Below, piece by piece: positions 27,239 to 37,064 of a DNA stretch of 64,000 bases. Numbering within the stretch: the stretch's first letter is position 1; every line of letters begins with the position of its first letter. The notes below the pieces were generated by a model. It saw only the letters and a list, made by a program, of their open reading frames with translations. It searched no databases and had not been told where the DNA came from. A program made the position numbers and the translations under genes. This stretch comes from Neolewinella antarctica (lineage in GTDB: Bacteria; Bacteroidota; Bacteroidia; Chitinophagales; Saprospiraceae): assembly GCF_011927835.1 (NCBI RefSeq), contig NZ_JAATJH010000001.1, positions 449,104 to 513,103 on the forward strand. Reading direction: 5' to 3'.

Positions 27239-28747
27239 CTACTCTGCCGTGAGTTCCGACAAAGCCTCCCCGTTAACTTCCACCCGCCGCAACAAAACAT
27301 CCTCGCTGTACTCCGCAACCCCCACGTTTTTAGCTCCACTACTCACATTATCTAAAAAGACCCGCTCGATCAGCGCATCCGGCACGCCGACAATTTTGAA
27401 AGCCTGGTTCCGAACGTACTTCGCCCGCACGTTCTGCACGTAAAAATCTTTGAACTTGGTGGGGAAATTGTTCCCGCGGTAGCCGTGGTAATCCATCCGG
27501 AAGATGAACAGCGCTTCGTCCAGCGTATCGGCCGCGATGTTGCGGATGAAGACGTCGCTGACTACCCCGCCCCGGTCGAGGTTCGACTTAAAGTTCAGCG
27601 CGTGTTTTCCGGCGGTCAGGCGGCAATTTTCGGCGAACACCTCGCTCACGCCGCCGCTCATCTCCGAGCCGATGCAGAAAGCATTCACGCCGGAGGCCAG
27701 TTCGCAGTTCCGGACGATCACGTTTTTGGTCGGCATCCGGTCCCAGGCGTCCTGGTCGCGGCCGGCCTTGATGGAAATCGCGTCGTCTTCGGTTTCCACG
27801 TAGCAGTCCTCGATGAGGACGTCTTCGCAGCTGTCGGGGTCGATGCCGTCGTCGTTGAGGTAGCCGCCGTAGATTTTTAGGCCGCGGATGGTGACGTTGC
27901 GACAAAAAGTAGGGTGCGTCGTCCAGAAGCAACTGCCGCGCAGGGTCACGCCTTCGATCAGGATATTTTTACAGTCGTAAAGCTCGATCAGCGTCGGGCG
28001 GAGGTAGTGGAGCTCGCCGGAACCGTGGCCGTCGTCCGCGCCGTCACCGTCGAGATCGAGAAATCCGTGGCCGAAGACGCGTTCGGTTTCCGGAACGCCG
28101 TCGTTGCCCATTTGGCGGAGGCCCGCTTTATCCGGGTTCTGTTTTTTGCGCCAGGTGCGGGACCATTGTTCGGCGCCACCGTCGATGGTTCCGCTGCCGG
28201 TGATGGCCACGTTTTCCTTGCCGATGGCGTAGATGAAGGGGCTAAAATTGTAGGCAACCGTGCCTTCCCAGCGGACTTTTACGAGTGGCGTGTAGTCCAG
28301 GTGGTCCTGGGAGAAGGTCAGCGTAGCGCCCTCTTCCAAATGCAGATTAACGTTGGATTCGAGGTGGATGGGGCCGGCGGACAGGTAGGTTCCGGGGCGC
28401 AGCACGACCCGTCCGCCACCGCCGTCGGTGCATTCCCGGATGGCCCGCATGATGGCGGCGCGGTCGTCGTTTCCTGGCTCGACGTTAAAGTCCCGGTCGG
28501 GAAAGTCAGGCGCTACGATGCGGGCTAATCGTTCGGGTACGGTCGCCCACTGTTCTTCGGCGTAATTCGCGGCGTAGGTGGCGGTAAAAGCTTGCTCGGC
28601 CTGGAGAGTGATTGGTTTGGTTGGGGTAGCGCCAGCTGAATTTGAGGGAGCGGGGGTACATGCGGCGATCATAAGCACCGTAACCGCCAAGGTTGCTAAC
28701 CGGTCGTAGCCAATCTTTCCCCGCTGATTAGCGTATTTTCCTTGCAT
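27239..28747 (-). CDS. GH28-family polygalacturonase-like lipoprotein
   Basis: 502 residues from the ATG at 28747 (MQGKYANQ); the frame is open seven codons further, through a variant 18-bp motif. The signal LATLAVTVLMIAAC has a lipobox Cys. The right-handed beta-helix follows, with GGGGRVVLRPGTYLSAGPIHLESNVNL split across early coils, and the GH28 catalytic blocks YLNDDGIDPDSCEDVLIEDC and TEDDAISIKAGRD. The usual GH28 product is galacturonic acid from pectin backbones; exo-acting forms are common in Bacteroidota. It follows the sulfatase pseudogene on the same strand. Confidence 0.85.
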   Translation of the reverse strand: MQGKYANQRGKIGYDRLATLAVTVLMIAACTPAPSNSAGATPTKPITLQAEQAFTATYAANYAEEQWATVPERLARIVAPDFPDRDFNVEPGNDDRAAIMRAIRECTDGGGGRVVLRPGTYLSAGPIHLESNVNLHLEEGATLTFSQDHLDYTPLVKVRWEGTVAYNFSPFIYAIGKENVAITGSGTIDGGAEQWSRTWRKKQNPDKAGLRQMGNDGVPETERVFGHGFLDLDGDGADDGHGSGELHYLRPTLIELYDCKNILIEGVTLRGSCFWTTHPTFCRNVTIRGLKIYGGYLNDDGIDPDSCEDVLIEDCYVETEDDAISIKAGRDQDAWDRMPTKNVIVRNCELASGVNAFCIGSEMSGGVSEVFAENCRLTAGKHALNFKSNLDRGGVVSDVFIRNIAADTLDEALFIFRMDYHGYRGNNFPTKFKDFYVQNVRAKYVRNQAFKIVGVPDALIERVFLDNVSSGAKNVGVAEYSEDVLLRRVEVNGEALSELTAE

Positions 28748-28761
28748 CCCGCGCCCGCGCC
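28744..28761 (+). repeat. 18-bp dispersed motif, copy 8 (variant)
   Basis: GCATCCCGCGCCCGCGCC, overlapping the first codons or leader of the GH28 gene, in antisense orientation to it. Confidence 0.6.
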
Positions 28762-28936
28762 AATTCATATTTCGTATTTTTTACCTTGATGTAATGATAG
28801 CTTTTACTGCCCCCACCGCAGCGCCCCGGCCAAATTAATTATACGAAAGTAACCAGCGCGGAATGAATTGATACTATTCTGTAGACTACTGGGACGCTGG
28901 CGGTGCGGGGAATTTTCGCATTTTCGAATACCGGCG

Positions 28937-30499
28937 TTAACTATCGAAGACTTCCCGGTCGGGCCCGACCACCCGGGGGTCGTCGGTTCTTTCTAATTCC
29001 TGCTTCAGCTCCGTGCGTAGGCTCTCCAGTACGCCGGCATAAGCAGCGTCAACGGCCAAGTTGACCAGGCAGTCGGGGTCCGCATCAACCCTGAACAGTT
29101 CGTATTCCGGTCGTTTGGCGGTGGCCAGCTCGAAATAAGATTGCCATTTCCGGTCGTCGTAGTGCTCGACCATCAGCGTTTTTGCGGGACAGTCATCGAT
29201 GTCCGTGTAAGCCCCGCCGGGCAGGAAGTTTCCATCCGTGCCCACCCCGTGCATCGGCCACAATTGCGAGCTATCTTCGGGCGAGTAGCGTTGTGGTGCA
29301 CCGGCAGGCCAGCGGTCTGTCTTCAAATTCCACACGAGCAGATACCCACCTTTGCGAACCGACCGCTGGGGGTACCCCCGATTTAGATATCTCGCGGACG
29401 AGTGCCGCTCCCGCCCCGAGAACACCGCCCGTTCAGTATCCCCGTCCGGGGCCACGTCGTTCGAACGCAGCAGTTTCAGCAGGCTGGTTCCCGTGATGGG
29501 TAACATTCCACGACTGGCGGTACCGGTCGCCTCCAGTATGGTGGGCGCCAGGTCGATAAAGCCGACCGGCTGCCGGATCGTCCGACCGCCCGGAAAGTTA
29601 GCCGGGTACCGAATGGCCAGCGGTACGTGAACGCCGCATTCGTAAGCGTTCGCCTTTGCTCGGGGAAAGGGCATGCCGTTATCCGAAGTAACGATCACGA
29701 TGGTATTTTCTAGTTCGCCAGTGGCTTCCAGGTGGGCCAGCATGCGCCGTAGGTGCAAATCGAATCACTCGATTTCCACGGCATAATCCAGTAAATCGCC
29801 CCGTATTTCCGGGTCGTCGGGTAGAAACGCGGGCACGTCCACGTCGCTTAGTTTTTTGGCGGTTCGCTTCCAGGCGTCCTTTTCGTAGCTCCGGTGGAGT
29901 TCGCCGGCACCGTAACAAAAGAAAAAAGGAGCGTCACCGTCCCCCAGCTCCGGAAAAGCTTTGAAGTTTTCGGCGTAGTTCGTCTTGTTGATCCCACCGG
30001 CGGTGCGCTCATCGTTCTCGTTGGTTTACTGAAGGTCGTTGTGGGCGGGGCCACCCGCGTTCGTTTCCCGCCAGCACGAATCAGCCGGGGTGCGGGCGTA
30101 CTGAAAGGGAGACACCCCCTTGCCCGTCCGCCCGGTACGGTAGCCGTTGCTGGCTAACAAATCCACGAAGGGGACTTATTTTTTCAACCAAGCGGAGGCA
30201 TGCTGACCGGCCTGTTCGTTTTGCCAGTGATGCCGGCCGGTTACCAGTGCGCTTCGCGAGGGCGCGCAACCGGGAGAACCGGCGTAGCAATTTGTGAAGT
30301 AGATCCCCTCCCGCGCAATCCGATCGAACGCTGGCGTATTCACGAACCGAGCACCCGCCCGGCTCGTGTGAAAGACGGATTGGTCGTCGCTGATGGCAAG
30401 GAGAATGTTGGGTCGATCTACGGTACGGGCTACTTTCGAACAGCCGTTGGTCGCGATTAACAGAGCCGTTAACAGGAGAGCAAGAAAGTGGGAGTTCAT
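28937..30499 (-). pseudogene. Family S1 sulfatase with three in-frame stops
   Basis: One continuous reading frame of ~521 codons encodes a full-length formylglycine-dependent sulfatase, but is broken by TAA (30176-30178), TAA (30026-30028) and TGA (29765-29767). No frameshift is present. Visible parts: lipoprotein signal ending NGC, RPNILLAISDDQS (metal-binding Asp pair), CAPSRSALVTGRH (the Cys converted to formylglycine), then ASNGYRTGRTGKG, DYAVEIE-stop-FDLHLRRML, where the family has Trp, and IVIVTSDNGMPFPRAKANAYECGVHVPL. The ATG at 30499 gives MNSHFLALLLTALL. It would have removed sulfate from a glycan; it now looks inactive. Confidence 0.85.
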
Positions 30500-30523
30500 A
30501 GCCACGAAGTTTAAGCGGAGTTG

Positions 30524-30552
30524 CAATTAGGGCGCGGTCGCGGGTGCAAAGG
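30524..30552 (-). promoter_or_regulatory. Promoter of the sulfatase with the 18-bp motif as spacer
   Basis: On the minus strand TTTG (30552-30549) is followed by CACCCGCGACCGCGCCC (17 nt) and TAATTGCA (30531-30524). This is a -33/-7 pair of normal spacing in which the dispersed motif fills the spacer exactly. The ATG follows 24 nt later. Confidence 0.6.
30532..30549 (-). repeat. 18-bp dispersed motif, copy 9
   Basis: Exact minus-strand copy inside the sulfatase promoter. Confidence 0.85.
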
Positions 30553-30866
30553 ATGGATCGGGGAGCGCAGACATACACAGCACCCTAGGCGGAAAAATGG
30601 TCTGAGATCTGGTAATAACGGACATCCGCGACCCGCCGGGATAATTGCTACGGCGATCCGCGCAACCGCTAAATTACGCCGGCAAACGTGCTTTCATTGC
30701 ACCCGCGCCCGCGCCCCATGACTTAATCTGCAGCGGGAAACGTGCGTGGAGCTAATTGGTACTATCCCGGATTCCCCCCGGACAATTAAGCAAGTACTTT
30801 GGTCTAAATAATGGCCGCTACGTCCATCTTTATTTAGCCCGTTTCCATTCATTCACTTTTACCATC
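30553..30866. other. Divergent upstream region of sulfatase and GH105-like gene
   Basis: 314 bp. It carries copy 10 of the 18-bp motif (30699-30716), inverted relative to copy 9. TTG-17 nt-CATGACTT around copy 10 is a weak promoter candidate for the plus-strand gene. Nothing else recognised. Confidence 0.4.
30699..30716 (+). repeat. 18-bp dispersed motif, copy 10
   Basis: GCACCCGCGCCCGCGCCC, one mismatch. It is preceded by TTG as at copies 9 and 11. Confidence 0.75.
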
Positions 30867-32561
30867 ATGCACTTACTCCGCCGTCTGCTTTCCCTGTCGC
30901 TTTTTACGTTCATTTCGGTTACCGTTGTCGCCCAGGACTACACCGTAGCCCCCCAACAGTTAGTCGCCCGGGTGTTCGGCATGGTAGCAGCGCAGACTGA
31001 TTTCAAGCTCCGCTACCACGAAAGTCAGGAGCCCCAGGAGCGCACATTTCTTTTTGACCCCCGCCGCGCCGGAGGTCACGCGGAAGGGGCACTGGAAATG
31101 GCCATTACCTTTTCCACGGATAAGCAGAATATGCGTCTTGGCTTCGCCGGCGATGGGGCCATGTTTGAGGTCTTTATTGACGGAGAACGGCTGAGCGTAA
31201 ACAGCGTTGATGGCGGCGGCCCGGTTCGAAAAGACTACAGTTTCGCCGTCTTTCCCACAACCATAAATATGCCCGATCGCTACGCCGACGGCAGGAAGCA
31301 TACGCTGGAGTTGCGCAATCTCGTCTTCGACCCGGAAGTAGCATCACCCGGCCTCTACCTGAGTTGGCTATTGCCTAACGGCATGGGTCATCGCGTAAGC
31401 ACCGGGCAGGAAATAGACGGAAAACAAGTTGGCTACAAATGGCGGACGCCCGGCGGAGCGTGGCAAGCCCCTACCCTTCCGGCAATCCCGGAATCAGGGG
31501 AAAGACTCGACTGGTCCGATTTTCGCTACTTTACCGGAACCATTCTGGCGGCGCTCAGAGACGCCGAGGCTTACTACCGGGAGCCCCGTTACGGTGACTA
31601 CGTTCAACGGCACCACGATTTTTTCTTCGCCAACCGTGGCGAGGTTGCCCGGTCCCGTGAAGAAAATGGCTTCCGCGGCGGCCTGTTCGGCCACTACTTC
31701 CGTTTTCTGATGCTCGACGATTTTGGGCCCCAGGGCGTAACCCTCGCCGAAAGTGCCGCCGCCCGCGCCCCCTTCCCCAACCACCCACTTGCTAACGAGG
31801 GCTACCAATTGGCCAACGCCATCGCCCACCAAATTCTGACCGCCGTCCCCCGCCTGGAAGACGGTACGCTGTGCCGGATCACGCCGGACAGTTTTACCGT
31901 TCAGTCCGACGACCTCTTCATGGCCAATCTTTTTTCCGTGCGTGCCGGCCTCGCGCTCGGCCGGGAAGACTTACTGGAGGACGCTTTATTACAGTCCGTC
32001 AACTTTTCTAAGTACCTAACCGACGAAAAAACCGGTCTTTACCGCCACGCCTACAACACCAAAAGCGGCCAGCAGTCAAGCACCATCTGGGGCCGAGGCA
32101 TGGGTTGGACGATGGTCGTCGACGCAATCTTACTGGAACGCCTGGCGGGCCGTGACGACCCGCGCATGGAGCAGATCCTGAAGAGCTTTCAGTCTCGGTG
32201 CGCCGCTCTGCTCGACTACCAATCCGCGGATGGCCGCTGGCACCAGGTCATTACCGATTCAACGACGTACAAGGAAACCTCCTGCACCGCCATGTTCACC
32301 TACGCCCTGGCGACGGGCTACCGCATGGGGTGGCTAACCGGAGAAAAATACCGGGACGCGGCGCTACTCGGTTACCGGGGAATGTCCGGCCAGATCAGTA
32401 CCGACGGCACGATCGCCGGCATCGTTCAGGGTACACCTATTCTCCCTAACCCCGCGGCGTACGACAACCACGCTACCCGTAAGAATGACCCACGCGGGGT
32501 AGGTGCCATCTTGTGGGCAGCCATGGCCATAGATAAGCTCGCCAACGAAAAAGGGTGGTAA
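30867..32561 (+). CDS. GH105/GH88-like unsaturated glucuronyl hydrolase with N-terminal beta domain
   Basis: 564 residues from the ATG at 30867, which opens the signal peptide MHLLRRLLSLSLFTFISVTVVAQ; the frame is open 37 codons further but without signal character. Residues ~25-185 look like a beta-sandwich (ITFSTDKQNMRLGFAGDG, RNLVFDPEVASPGLYLSWLLP). The C-terminal (alpha/alpha)6 part has DSFTVQSDDLFMANLF (catalytic Asp region), STIWGRGMGWTMVVDAILLE and YKETSCTAMFTYALATGYRM. It should cleave unsaturated uronates from lyase products in the periplasm. It sits 65 nt upstream of the HTCS regulator on the same strand. Confidence 0.8.
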   Translation: MHLLRRLLSLSLFTFISVTVVAQDYTVAPQQLVARVFGMVAAQTDFKLRYHESQEPQERTFLFDPRRAGGHAEGALEMAITFSTDKQNMRLGFAGDGAMFEVFIDGERLSVNSVDGGGPVRKDYSFAVFPTTINMPDRYADGRKHTLELRNLVFDPEVASPGLYLSWLLPNGMGHRVSTGQEIDGKQVGYKWRTPGGAWQAPTLPAIPESGERLDWSDFRYFTGTILAALRDAEAYYREPRYGDYVQRHHDFFFANRGEVARSREENGFRGGLFGHYFRFLMLDDFGPQGVTLAESAAARAPFPNHPLANEGYQLANAIAHQILTAVPRLEDGTLCRITPDSFTVQSDDLFMANLFSVRAGLALGREDLLEDALLQSVNFSKYLTDEKTGLYRHAYNTKSGQQSSTIWGRGMGWTMVVDAILLERLAGRDDPRMEQILKSFQSRCAALLDYQSADGRWHQVITDSTTYKETSCTAMFTYALATGYRMGWLTGEKYRDAALLGYRGMSGQISTDGTIAGIVQGTPILPNPAAYDNHATRKNDPRGVGAILWAAMAIDKLANEKGW

Positions 32562-32625
32562 AAAGTAACCGGGAATCGCCGGCTTGTTATCTTACACCTT
32601 TACGTACGGCTACTAATCATTATCC

Positions 32626-35600
32626 TTGTTATTACATTCCGTTTTAGGGAAGAAGTCGAACTTGCTTTCGTGCCTTTTCCTGTTGTCCCTCTGCTACGCG
32701 TTTTGTACCCCGCTGCGGGCTACGCGACCCTTTACGCCGGAGGTCGCGGATAAAATTCCCGAAGCCTGGCGCTGGGCGGCTATTCCCGAGTTGCGGAACT
32801 TGGGGCCGCGGTGTATTTCCCAGGGCGCTGACGGTAAAATGTGGTTCGGCGTGGCCGGCGGGATTACGAGCTACGACGGCTACGAATGGACCAAATTCGA
32901 GCTTCCCACCCAGTTCGCCGGCTACTCCGTCACCTGCATCGCCGTTAAAAACGAGCGCGCGGTGTACGTCGGCACCGATGAAGGACTACTGATGCTCAAG
33001 CAAGGGGCATGGACAAAATTATTCCCCTTTTCGGATGCCGAGCAAGCGTCGGTCAGTGATTTGATTATACTGCCCGACGGCAGCATCCTGGCGGGACTAA
33101 AAGCCATCGACCACGCAAAGAACGTAGCGGGCCTGCTCCGTATTCGGATAAACGACGTACTCCTTTATGCGGCCAAAAGCACACTAACGAGCCTCTCCCC
33201 CAGTACTTTATCGGTCCTCAAGGTGGAACAAATCCCCCCGTCACTTACCATCACCGATCACGGTCGGCAAGTAATGAGCGTACGGGACCTTTTGCTCGGT
33301 CGGGAAAATCGAATTTACGTGGCCGTCAGCGGTAACGATGCGGACGGTAGCATCGGTATTTTTCGGTACGACCGGGGCATGAATAACGAACTACGGTTGG
33401 AACGGCAGCATTCCCACACCGAAGGTTTAAATATCCGTGGTGGAATAGACATGGCCGAAACGGAGACGGGCGACCTGTGGGTCGTCTCCCGGGCGCACGA
33501 CCTGGGCGTTCAGCACTTCGACGGTCGGCGCTGGACGTCCGTCCTACTGAGCGATACATTCGGCGGCGTAAATTCCCAAAGCAGCGTACTGGCTTGCTCC
33601 GACGGCACGATTTGGGTGGACGGCCACGGACGATTTTTCCGCCTCAGCGAAGGCGACTGGAAGATGTACGAGTATCCGGAAGTAAATATCTCCACCGCCT
33701 CCCGCTTCACTTTTTATGAAACGGCGGACAAAAGCGTCTGGGTGCTCGGTTTCATGAGCGAAGTCTTCCGCTTCGACAATACTTTTGATACCTGGGCTAC
33801 GTACGAGAACCTCAACTTTCAACTGGAGACCGACGACGGCACCTCCTGGTTCATCGGCGCGCGGGGAGGCGTGGTACAAAAACGCTTTGGTAATTGGCAA
33901 ATTTCTGGCACCGAAGCCGGATTGATGAACCAACCCGTCCGGGTCTTCACCACTTCTTACGGAGAAATGTGGGCGGTCGGGAGCCACGAAGGCGTCGCGG
34001 CTACGGCCTACCTAAACGACGACGGCTGGAAAATGAAGCTGCACCCCCGCGTTTCCTGGGGGATCGATTACCGGGCGGTTTTCGAAGACCGCGACGGCTC
34101 CCTGTGGTTCGGCTGTGGGGTCGACATCAAACCGGAAGCGGGCCACCTCGGCGGTGTCCTCGAACTCCGCAGTCCACAGCGCAACAAAACCGAGTGGATT
34201 CACCACGCCACCGCCCCGGGTGACTACCTCAATAGTTGCTACGGCATCGGCCAATCGTCGGACGGCGTGCTCTGGTTCGGTGGAAAGAAGCTTCATTACT
34301 TCAGCGAAGGAGAATGGGGGGAAGCCACGGGGTTTGACTGGCTCGGTGGCCACATCGACGTTGTACAAAACGCTCCCGACGGCACGCTCTGGGTTGGTAC
34401 TCGCTACCACGGCATTGCTATTTATGACGGTAAAGAATGGCGGCGCCATACCGTCGATGATGGCTTACCCAGCAACAACATTATCAGCATCGACGCAAGT
34501 GACCCCGGGAATGTGTGGGTCGCGACTTACGGCGGCGTCTGCCACTACGACGGTGAAAAATGGACGGCTAATCTGTTCCCGCAATCTCTCGTTCTGAGCC
34601 CCGAAAACACCCGCCTCGCTCGCGGCACTTCCGGGTTTCTGTGGTTCAACCGCTCCGGCATCGACTGGCGGCGGCGCGGTATGATTTGGCCGGAGGTTGC
34701 GCCTTCCGTGTATGCGGGGCACCGCACGGTTGCCTATAATCAAGATAAGAACCCGCCCCGGACGCGGATAATCACTAAGCCCGGTGAGGTGGACCAGGCA
34801 GGCAACGTTACTGTTTTCTGGGCGGGTAACGACTACTTCGAGCAAACGACGATTGACGAGTTACAGTATTCGTTCCGGCTCAACGAGGAAACTTGGTCGA
34901 ACTACAGCCCGGAAAAGTACCATCGTTTTGAAGGTTTGCCGGCGGGTGATTACCGGTTGGAGGTGCGCTCGCGGGATCGTGATTTTAACGTTGATTCCCG
35001 CCCCCCCGTGCAGGCGTTTCAGGTGCTATCCGCGTGGTGGTTACGCCCTCAGTTCCTTTTCGTAGCCGCGCTCGCGCTGCTCACCATTGGTGTGCTTCAG
35101 TACCTCGTACTCCGTCATTATCAGCGCCTTAAGGTGCTCAACGTAGAGCTGGAGCACAAGTCCGGTTTACTGCGGCAGCGGAACGAGCAAGTTCGGGAAC
35201 AGAAGGGAAAGCTAGAACACAGTTTGGCGGAAATTCAGGAAATATCGACTTCCAGATTACGCTTTTTTACCAATGTTTCCCACGAATTTCGGACGCCGCT
35301 TAGTCTCATTCTGGGGCCCGTCGACGAGCTACTCGACGGCGTCAACCCGGTGAACGACGGGATGCGGGACAAGTATTACACCATTATCCAGCGGAACGGT
35401 CAGCGCATTCTCCGCCTCATCAACCAGATTCTCCAGATTTACAAAGTAGAGGATAGCAGCCTTGCGTACCGGCCCGTGCGCGCTGACCTGACTGAATTCG
35501 TCCGGCAGATCACCACGCAGTTTGGTCCCCTCGCCAACCAGCGTGGCGTCACCCTCCTGACCGAGTATTCGGGCCCTTCCTTATTTACGGAATTCGATGG

Positions 35601-36915
35601 CGACAAGATTGAGAAAATTCTTTTCAACCTGCTGTCCAATGCCTTTAAAAACGTTTCTACTGGAGGCACGATCCGGGTGGAGCTTGACGAGACGGCTGCA
35701 GATAATTTGGGCGTCCCGATAGCTATCGGGACGGGTGCCACGAGTTTTTCCGAGAAGAGCGGGGTAAACGTAAAACTATCGGTAACGGACGACGGCAGCG
35801 GCATCCCCGCCGACAGCCTCACCCGAATATTTGACCGTTTCTACCAGGTGAAAAAAACCGCATCGGCCGATCTGCACCTGGGGTTGGGCATCGGACTGTC
35901 TTACATCAAAGAATTAGTAGGTACCCACGGCGGCACAATTTCGGTAACTAGTGATCCCGGCGTAGCCACCACTTTTACCGTCCTGCTTCCCAGCGTCAAT
36001 ACATCTTCAGAAGATACCGTGTCGGCAATAACTACCCTGCCGTCGGCAAACATGCAGTACGCGCTCGAAGAACTCCGAATATCCCTCTCCCCACTCAGCC
36101 TACAAGCAGATAAATCCGCGGCGCCCGATACCGCATCAGCGGACGTACCCACGCACAAAACCAAACTCCTTATCGTCGAGGACGACCTCGACACCCGCAT
36201 CTTCCTGCGCACCTGCTTTGAGGCCCGCTGTAAGGTGATCGAAGCTACCAACGGCGAAGATGGCCTCACCCTCGCCAAAAGCGAATACCCCGACCTGATC
36301 ATCTCGGACGTCACTATGCCCAAAATGGACGGCATCGACTTTTGCACCGTACTCAAGAACGATTTCGATACCAGCCACATCCCGGTGATTCTCCTAACCG
36401 CCCGGACGCGGGAAGAAGAGAAAATCCGGGGCTTCCGCGTGGGTGCGGATGCCTACATCGAAAAACCATTCAGCTACCGGGTGCTGGAAAGCCGCGTGGC
36501 CGCCCTCATCCGTAGCCGCGATCGCTTGCGCCGTCACTTCCAGGGCAGTGGTGAGGTCGATACCTCCGAAGGGCGCATGGCTTCCGTTGATGAAGAATTC
36601 CTCCAGCGGGCGATCAGTACCGTAGAGGAACAAATGGATAACAGTGACCTGGATGCCCAAGGCTTGTCGCACCTGCTGGGCGTAAGCCGGATCCAACTTT
36701 ACCGGAAATTGAAGGCGCTCACCGGGCAGACCGTCAACAAGTTTGTCCGGTCCGTTCGGTTAAAGCATGCTTCCCAGTTGCTGATCGAGCGTAACCTATC
36801 TATCTCGGAGATTGCGTACAAGACTGGCTTTGCGGCGCCTAATCACTTTTCTACTTATTTTAAGAAGCATTACGGGGTTTCGCCTAGTGCTTATCAGCGG
36901 AAGCACGGGCGGTAG
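32626..36915 (+). CDS. Hybrid two-component system regulator (HTCS)
   Basis: 1429 residues. Order: signal peptide, two Reg_prop beta-propellers (~45-740, repeats of DG-LWFG and D-GTLWVGT), Y_Y_Y domain (~745-805), membrane helix (~812-832), HisKA with VSHEFRTPLSLILGP (His ~886), HATPase_c with NLLSNAFKN and DDGSGIP, receiver LLIVEDDLD--DVTMPKMDG (phospho-Asp ~1227) and AraC-type HTH to the C-terminus. HTCS proteins bind a glycan fragment in the periplasm and activate the adjacent utilisation genes. Only a TTG start is available (32626, or 32662); no in-frame ATG precedes the propeller. A 22-bp palindrome is inserted in the ATPase domain (see 35712). Confidence 0.93.
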   Translation: MLLHSVLGKKSNLLSCLFLLSLCYAFCTPLRATRPFTPEVADKIPEAWRWAAIPELRNLGPRCISQGADGKMWFGVAGGITSYDGYEWTKFELPTQFAGYSVTCIAVKNERAVYVGTDEGLLMLKQGAWTKLFPFSDAEQASVSDLIILPDGSILAGLKAIDHAKNVAGLLRIRINDVLLYAAKSTLTSLSPSTLSVLKVEQIPPSLTITDHGRQVMSVRDLLLGRENRIYVAVSGNDADGSIGIFRYDRGMNNELRLERQHSHTEGLNIRGGIDMAETETGDLWVVSRAHDLGVQHFDGRRWTSVLLSDTFGGVNSQSSVLACSDGTIWVDGHGRFFRLSEGDWKMYEYPEVNISTASRFTFYETADKSVWVLGFMSEVFRFDNTFDTWATYENLNFQLETDDGTSWFIGARGGVVQKRFGNWQISGTEAGLMNQPVRVFTTSYGEMWAVGSHEGVAATAYLNDDGWKMKLHPRVSWGIDYRAVFEDRDGSLWFGCGVDIKPEAGHLGGVLELRSPQRNKTEWIHHATAPGDYLNSCYGIGQSSDGVLWFGGKKLHYFSEGEWGEATGFDWLGGHIDVVQNAPDGTLWVGTRYHGIAIYDGKEWRRHTVDDGLPSNNIISIDASDPGNVWVATYGGVCHYDGEKWTANLFPQSLVLSPENTRLARGTSGFLWFNRSGIDWRRRGMIWPEVAPSVYAGHRTVAYNQDKNPPRTRIITKPGEVDQAGNVTVFWAGNDYFEQTTIDELQYSFRLNEETWSNYSPEKYHRFEGLPAGDYRLEVRSRDRDFNVDSRPPVQAFQVLSAWWLRPQFLFVAALALLTIGVLQYLVLRHYQRLKVLNVELEHKSGLLRQRNEQVREQKGKLEHSLAEIQEISTSRLRFFTNVSHEFRTPLSLILGPVDELLDGVNPVNDGMRDKYYTIIQRNGQRILRLINQILQIYKVEDSSLAYRPVRADLTEFVRQITTQFGPLANQRGVTLLTEYSGPSLFTEFDGDKIEKILFNLLSNAFKNVSTGGTIRVELDETAADNLGVPIAIGTGATSFSEKSGVNVKLSVTDDGSGIPADSLTRIFDRFYQVKKTASADLHLGLGIGLSYIKELVGTHGGTISVTSDPGVATTFTVLLPSVNTSSEDTVSAITTLPSANMQYALEELRISLSPLSLQADKSAAPDTASADVPTHKTKLLIVEDDLDTRIFLRTCFEARCKVIEATNGEDGLTLAKSEYPDLIISDVTMPKMDGIDFCTVLKNDFDTSHIPVILLTARTREEEKIRGFRVGADAYIEKPFSYRVLESRVAALIRSRDRLRRHFQGSGEVDTSEGRMASVDEEFLQRAISTVEEQMDNSDLDAQGLSHLLGVSRIQLYRKLKALTGQTVNKFVRSVRLKHASQLLIERNLSISEIAYKTGFAAPNHFSTYFKKHYGVSPSAYQRKHGR
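35712..35733. repeat. Palindromic repeat inside the HTCS ATPase domain
   Basis: Perfect 22-bp palindrome whose core is TCCCGATAGCTATCGGGA, in frame within the HTCS gene. It encodes VPIAIGTG at about residue 1030, in the loop between the N-box and the G1 box. The same core is intergenic at 25784-25801. Confidence 0.85.
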
Positions 36916-36946
36916 ACCCCAAACACTGAGGCAATACAGCTTTTTT

Positions 36947-37035
36947 CGCCACACAAACACAAAAACACACAATAGCTTTTTTCTGTGCCGAAACAATGGT
37001 TGTTTACTCTTTTGTGTTTGTGTGCTTTTGTGGCG
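36947..37035. terminator. CACAAACACAAAA hairpin between convergent genes
   Basis: Left arm CGCCACACAAACACAAAAAC from 36947; right arm, read as complement, CGCCACAAAAGCACACAAAC from 37035. The arms pair imperfectly over ~27 nt around a ~35-nt loop. It lies between the convergent ends of HTCS and GH28, so it may terminate both. A related hairpin is at 62723-62787. Confidence 0.65.
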
Positions 37036-37064
37036 GAATTTTGTTACTCATGGCTACTTGGTTA

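Noticed and set aside
27914-28528. 204-codon plus-strand frame opposite GH28
   Set aside because: Low-complexity Val/Gly/Asp composition typical of an antisense shadow; GH28 motifs are on the other strand.
29765-29767. TGA at a Trp position in the sulfatase and in the DUF6090-like gene, suggesting a TGA=Trp code
   Set aside because: Other genes in the window end at TGA, use TGG normally (trpL has two), and the two cases also carry TAA stops or frameshifts. Ordinary gene decay explains them.
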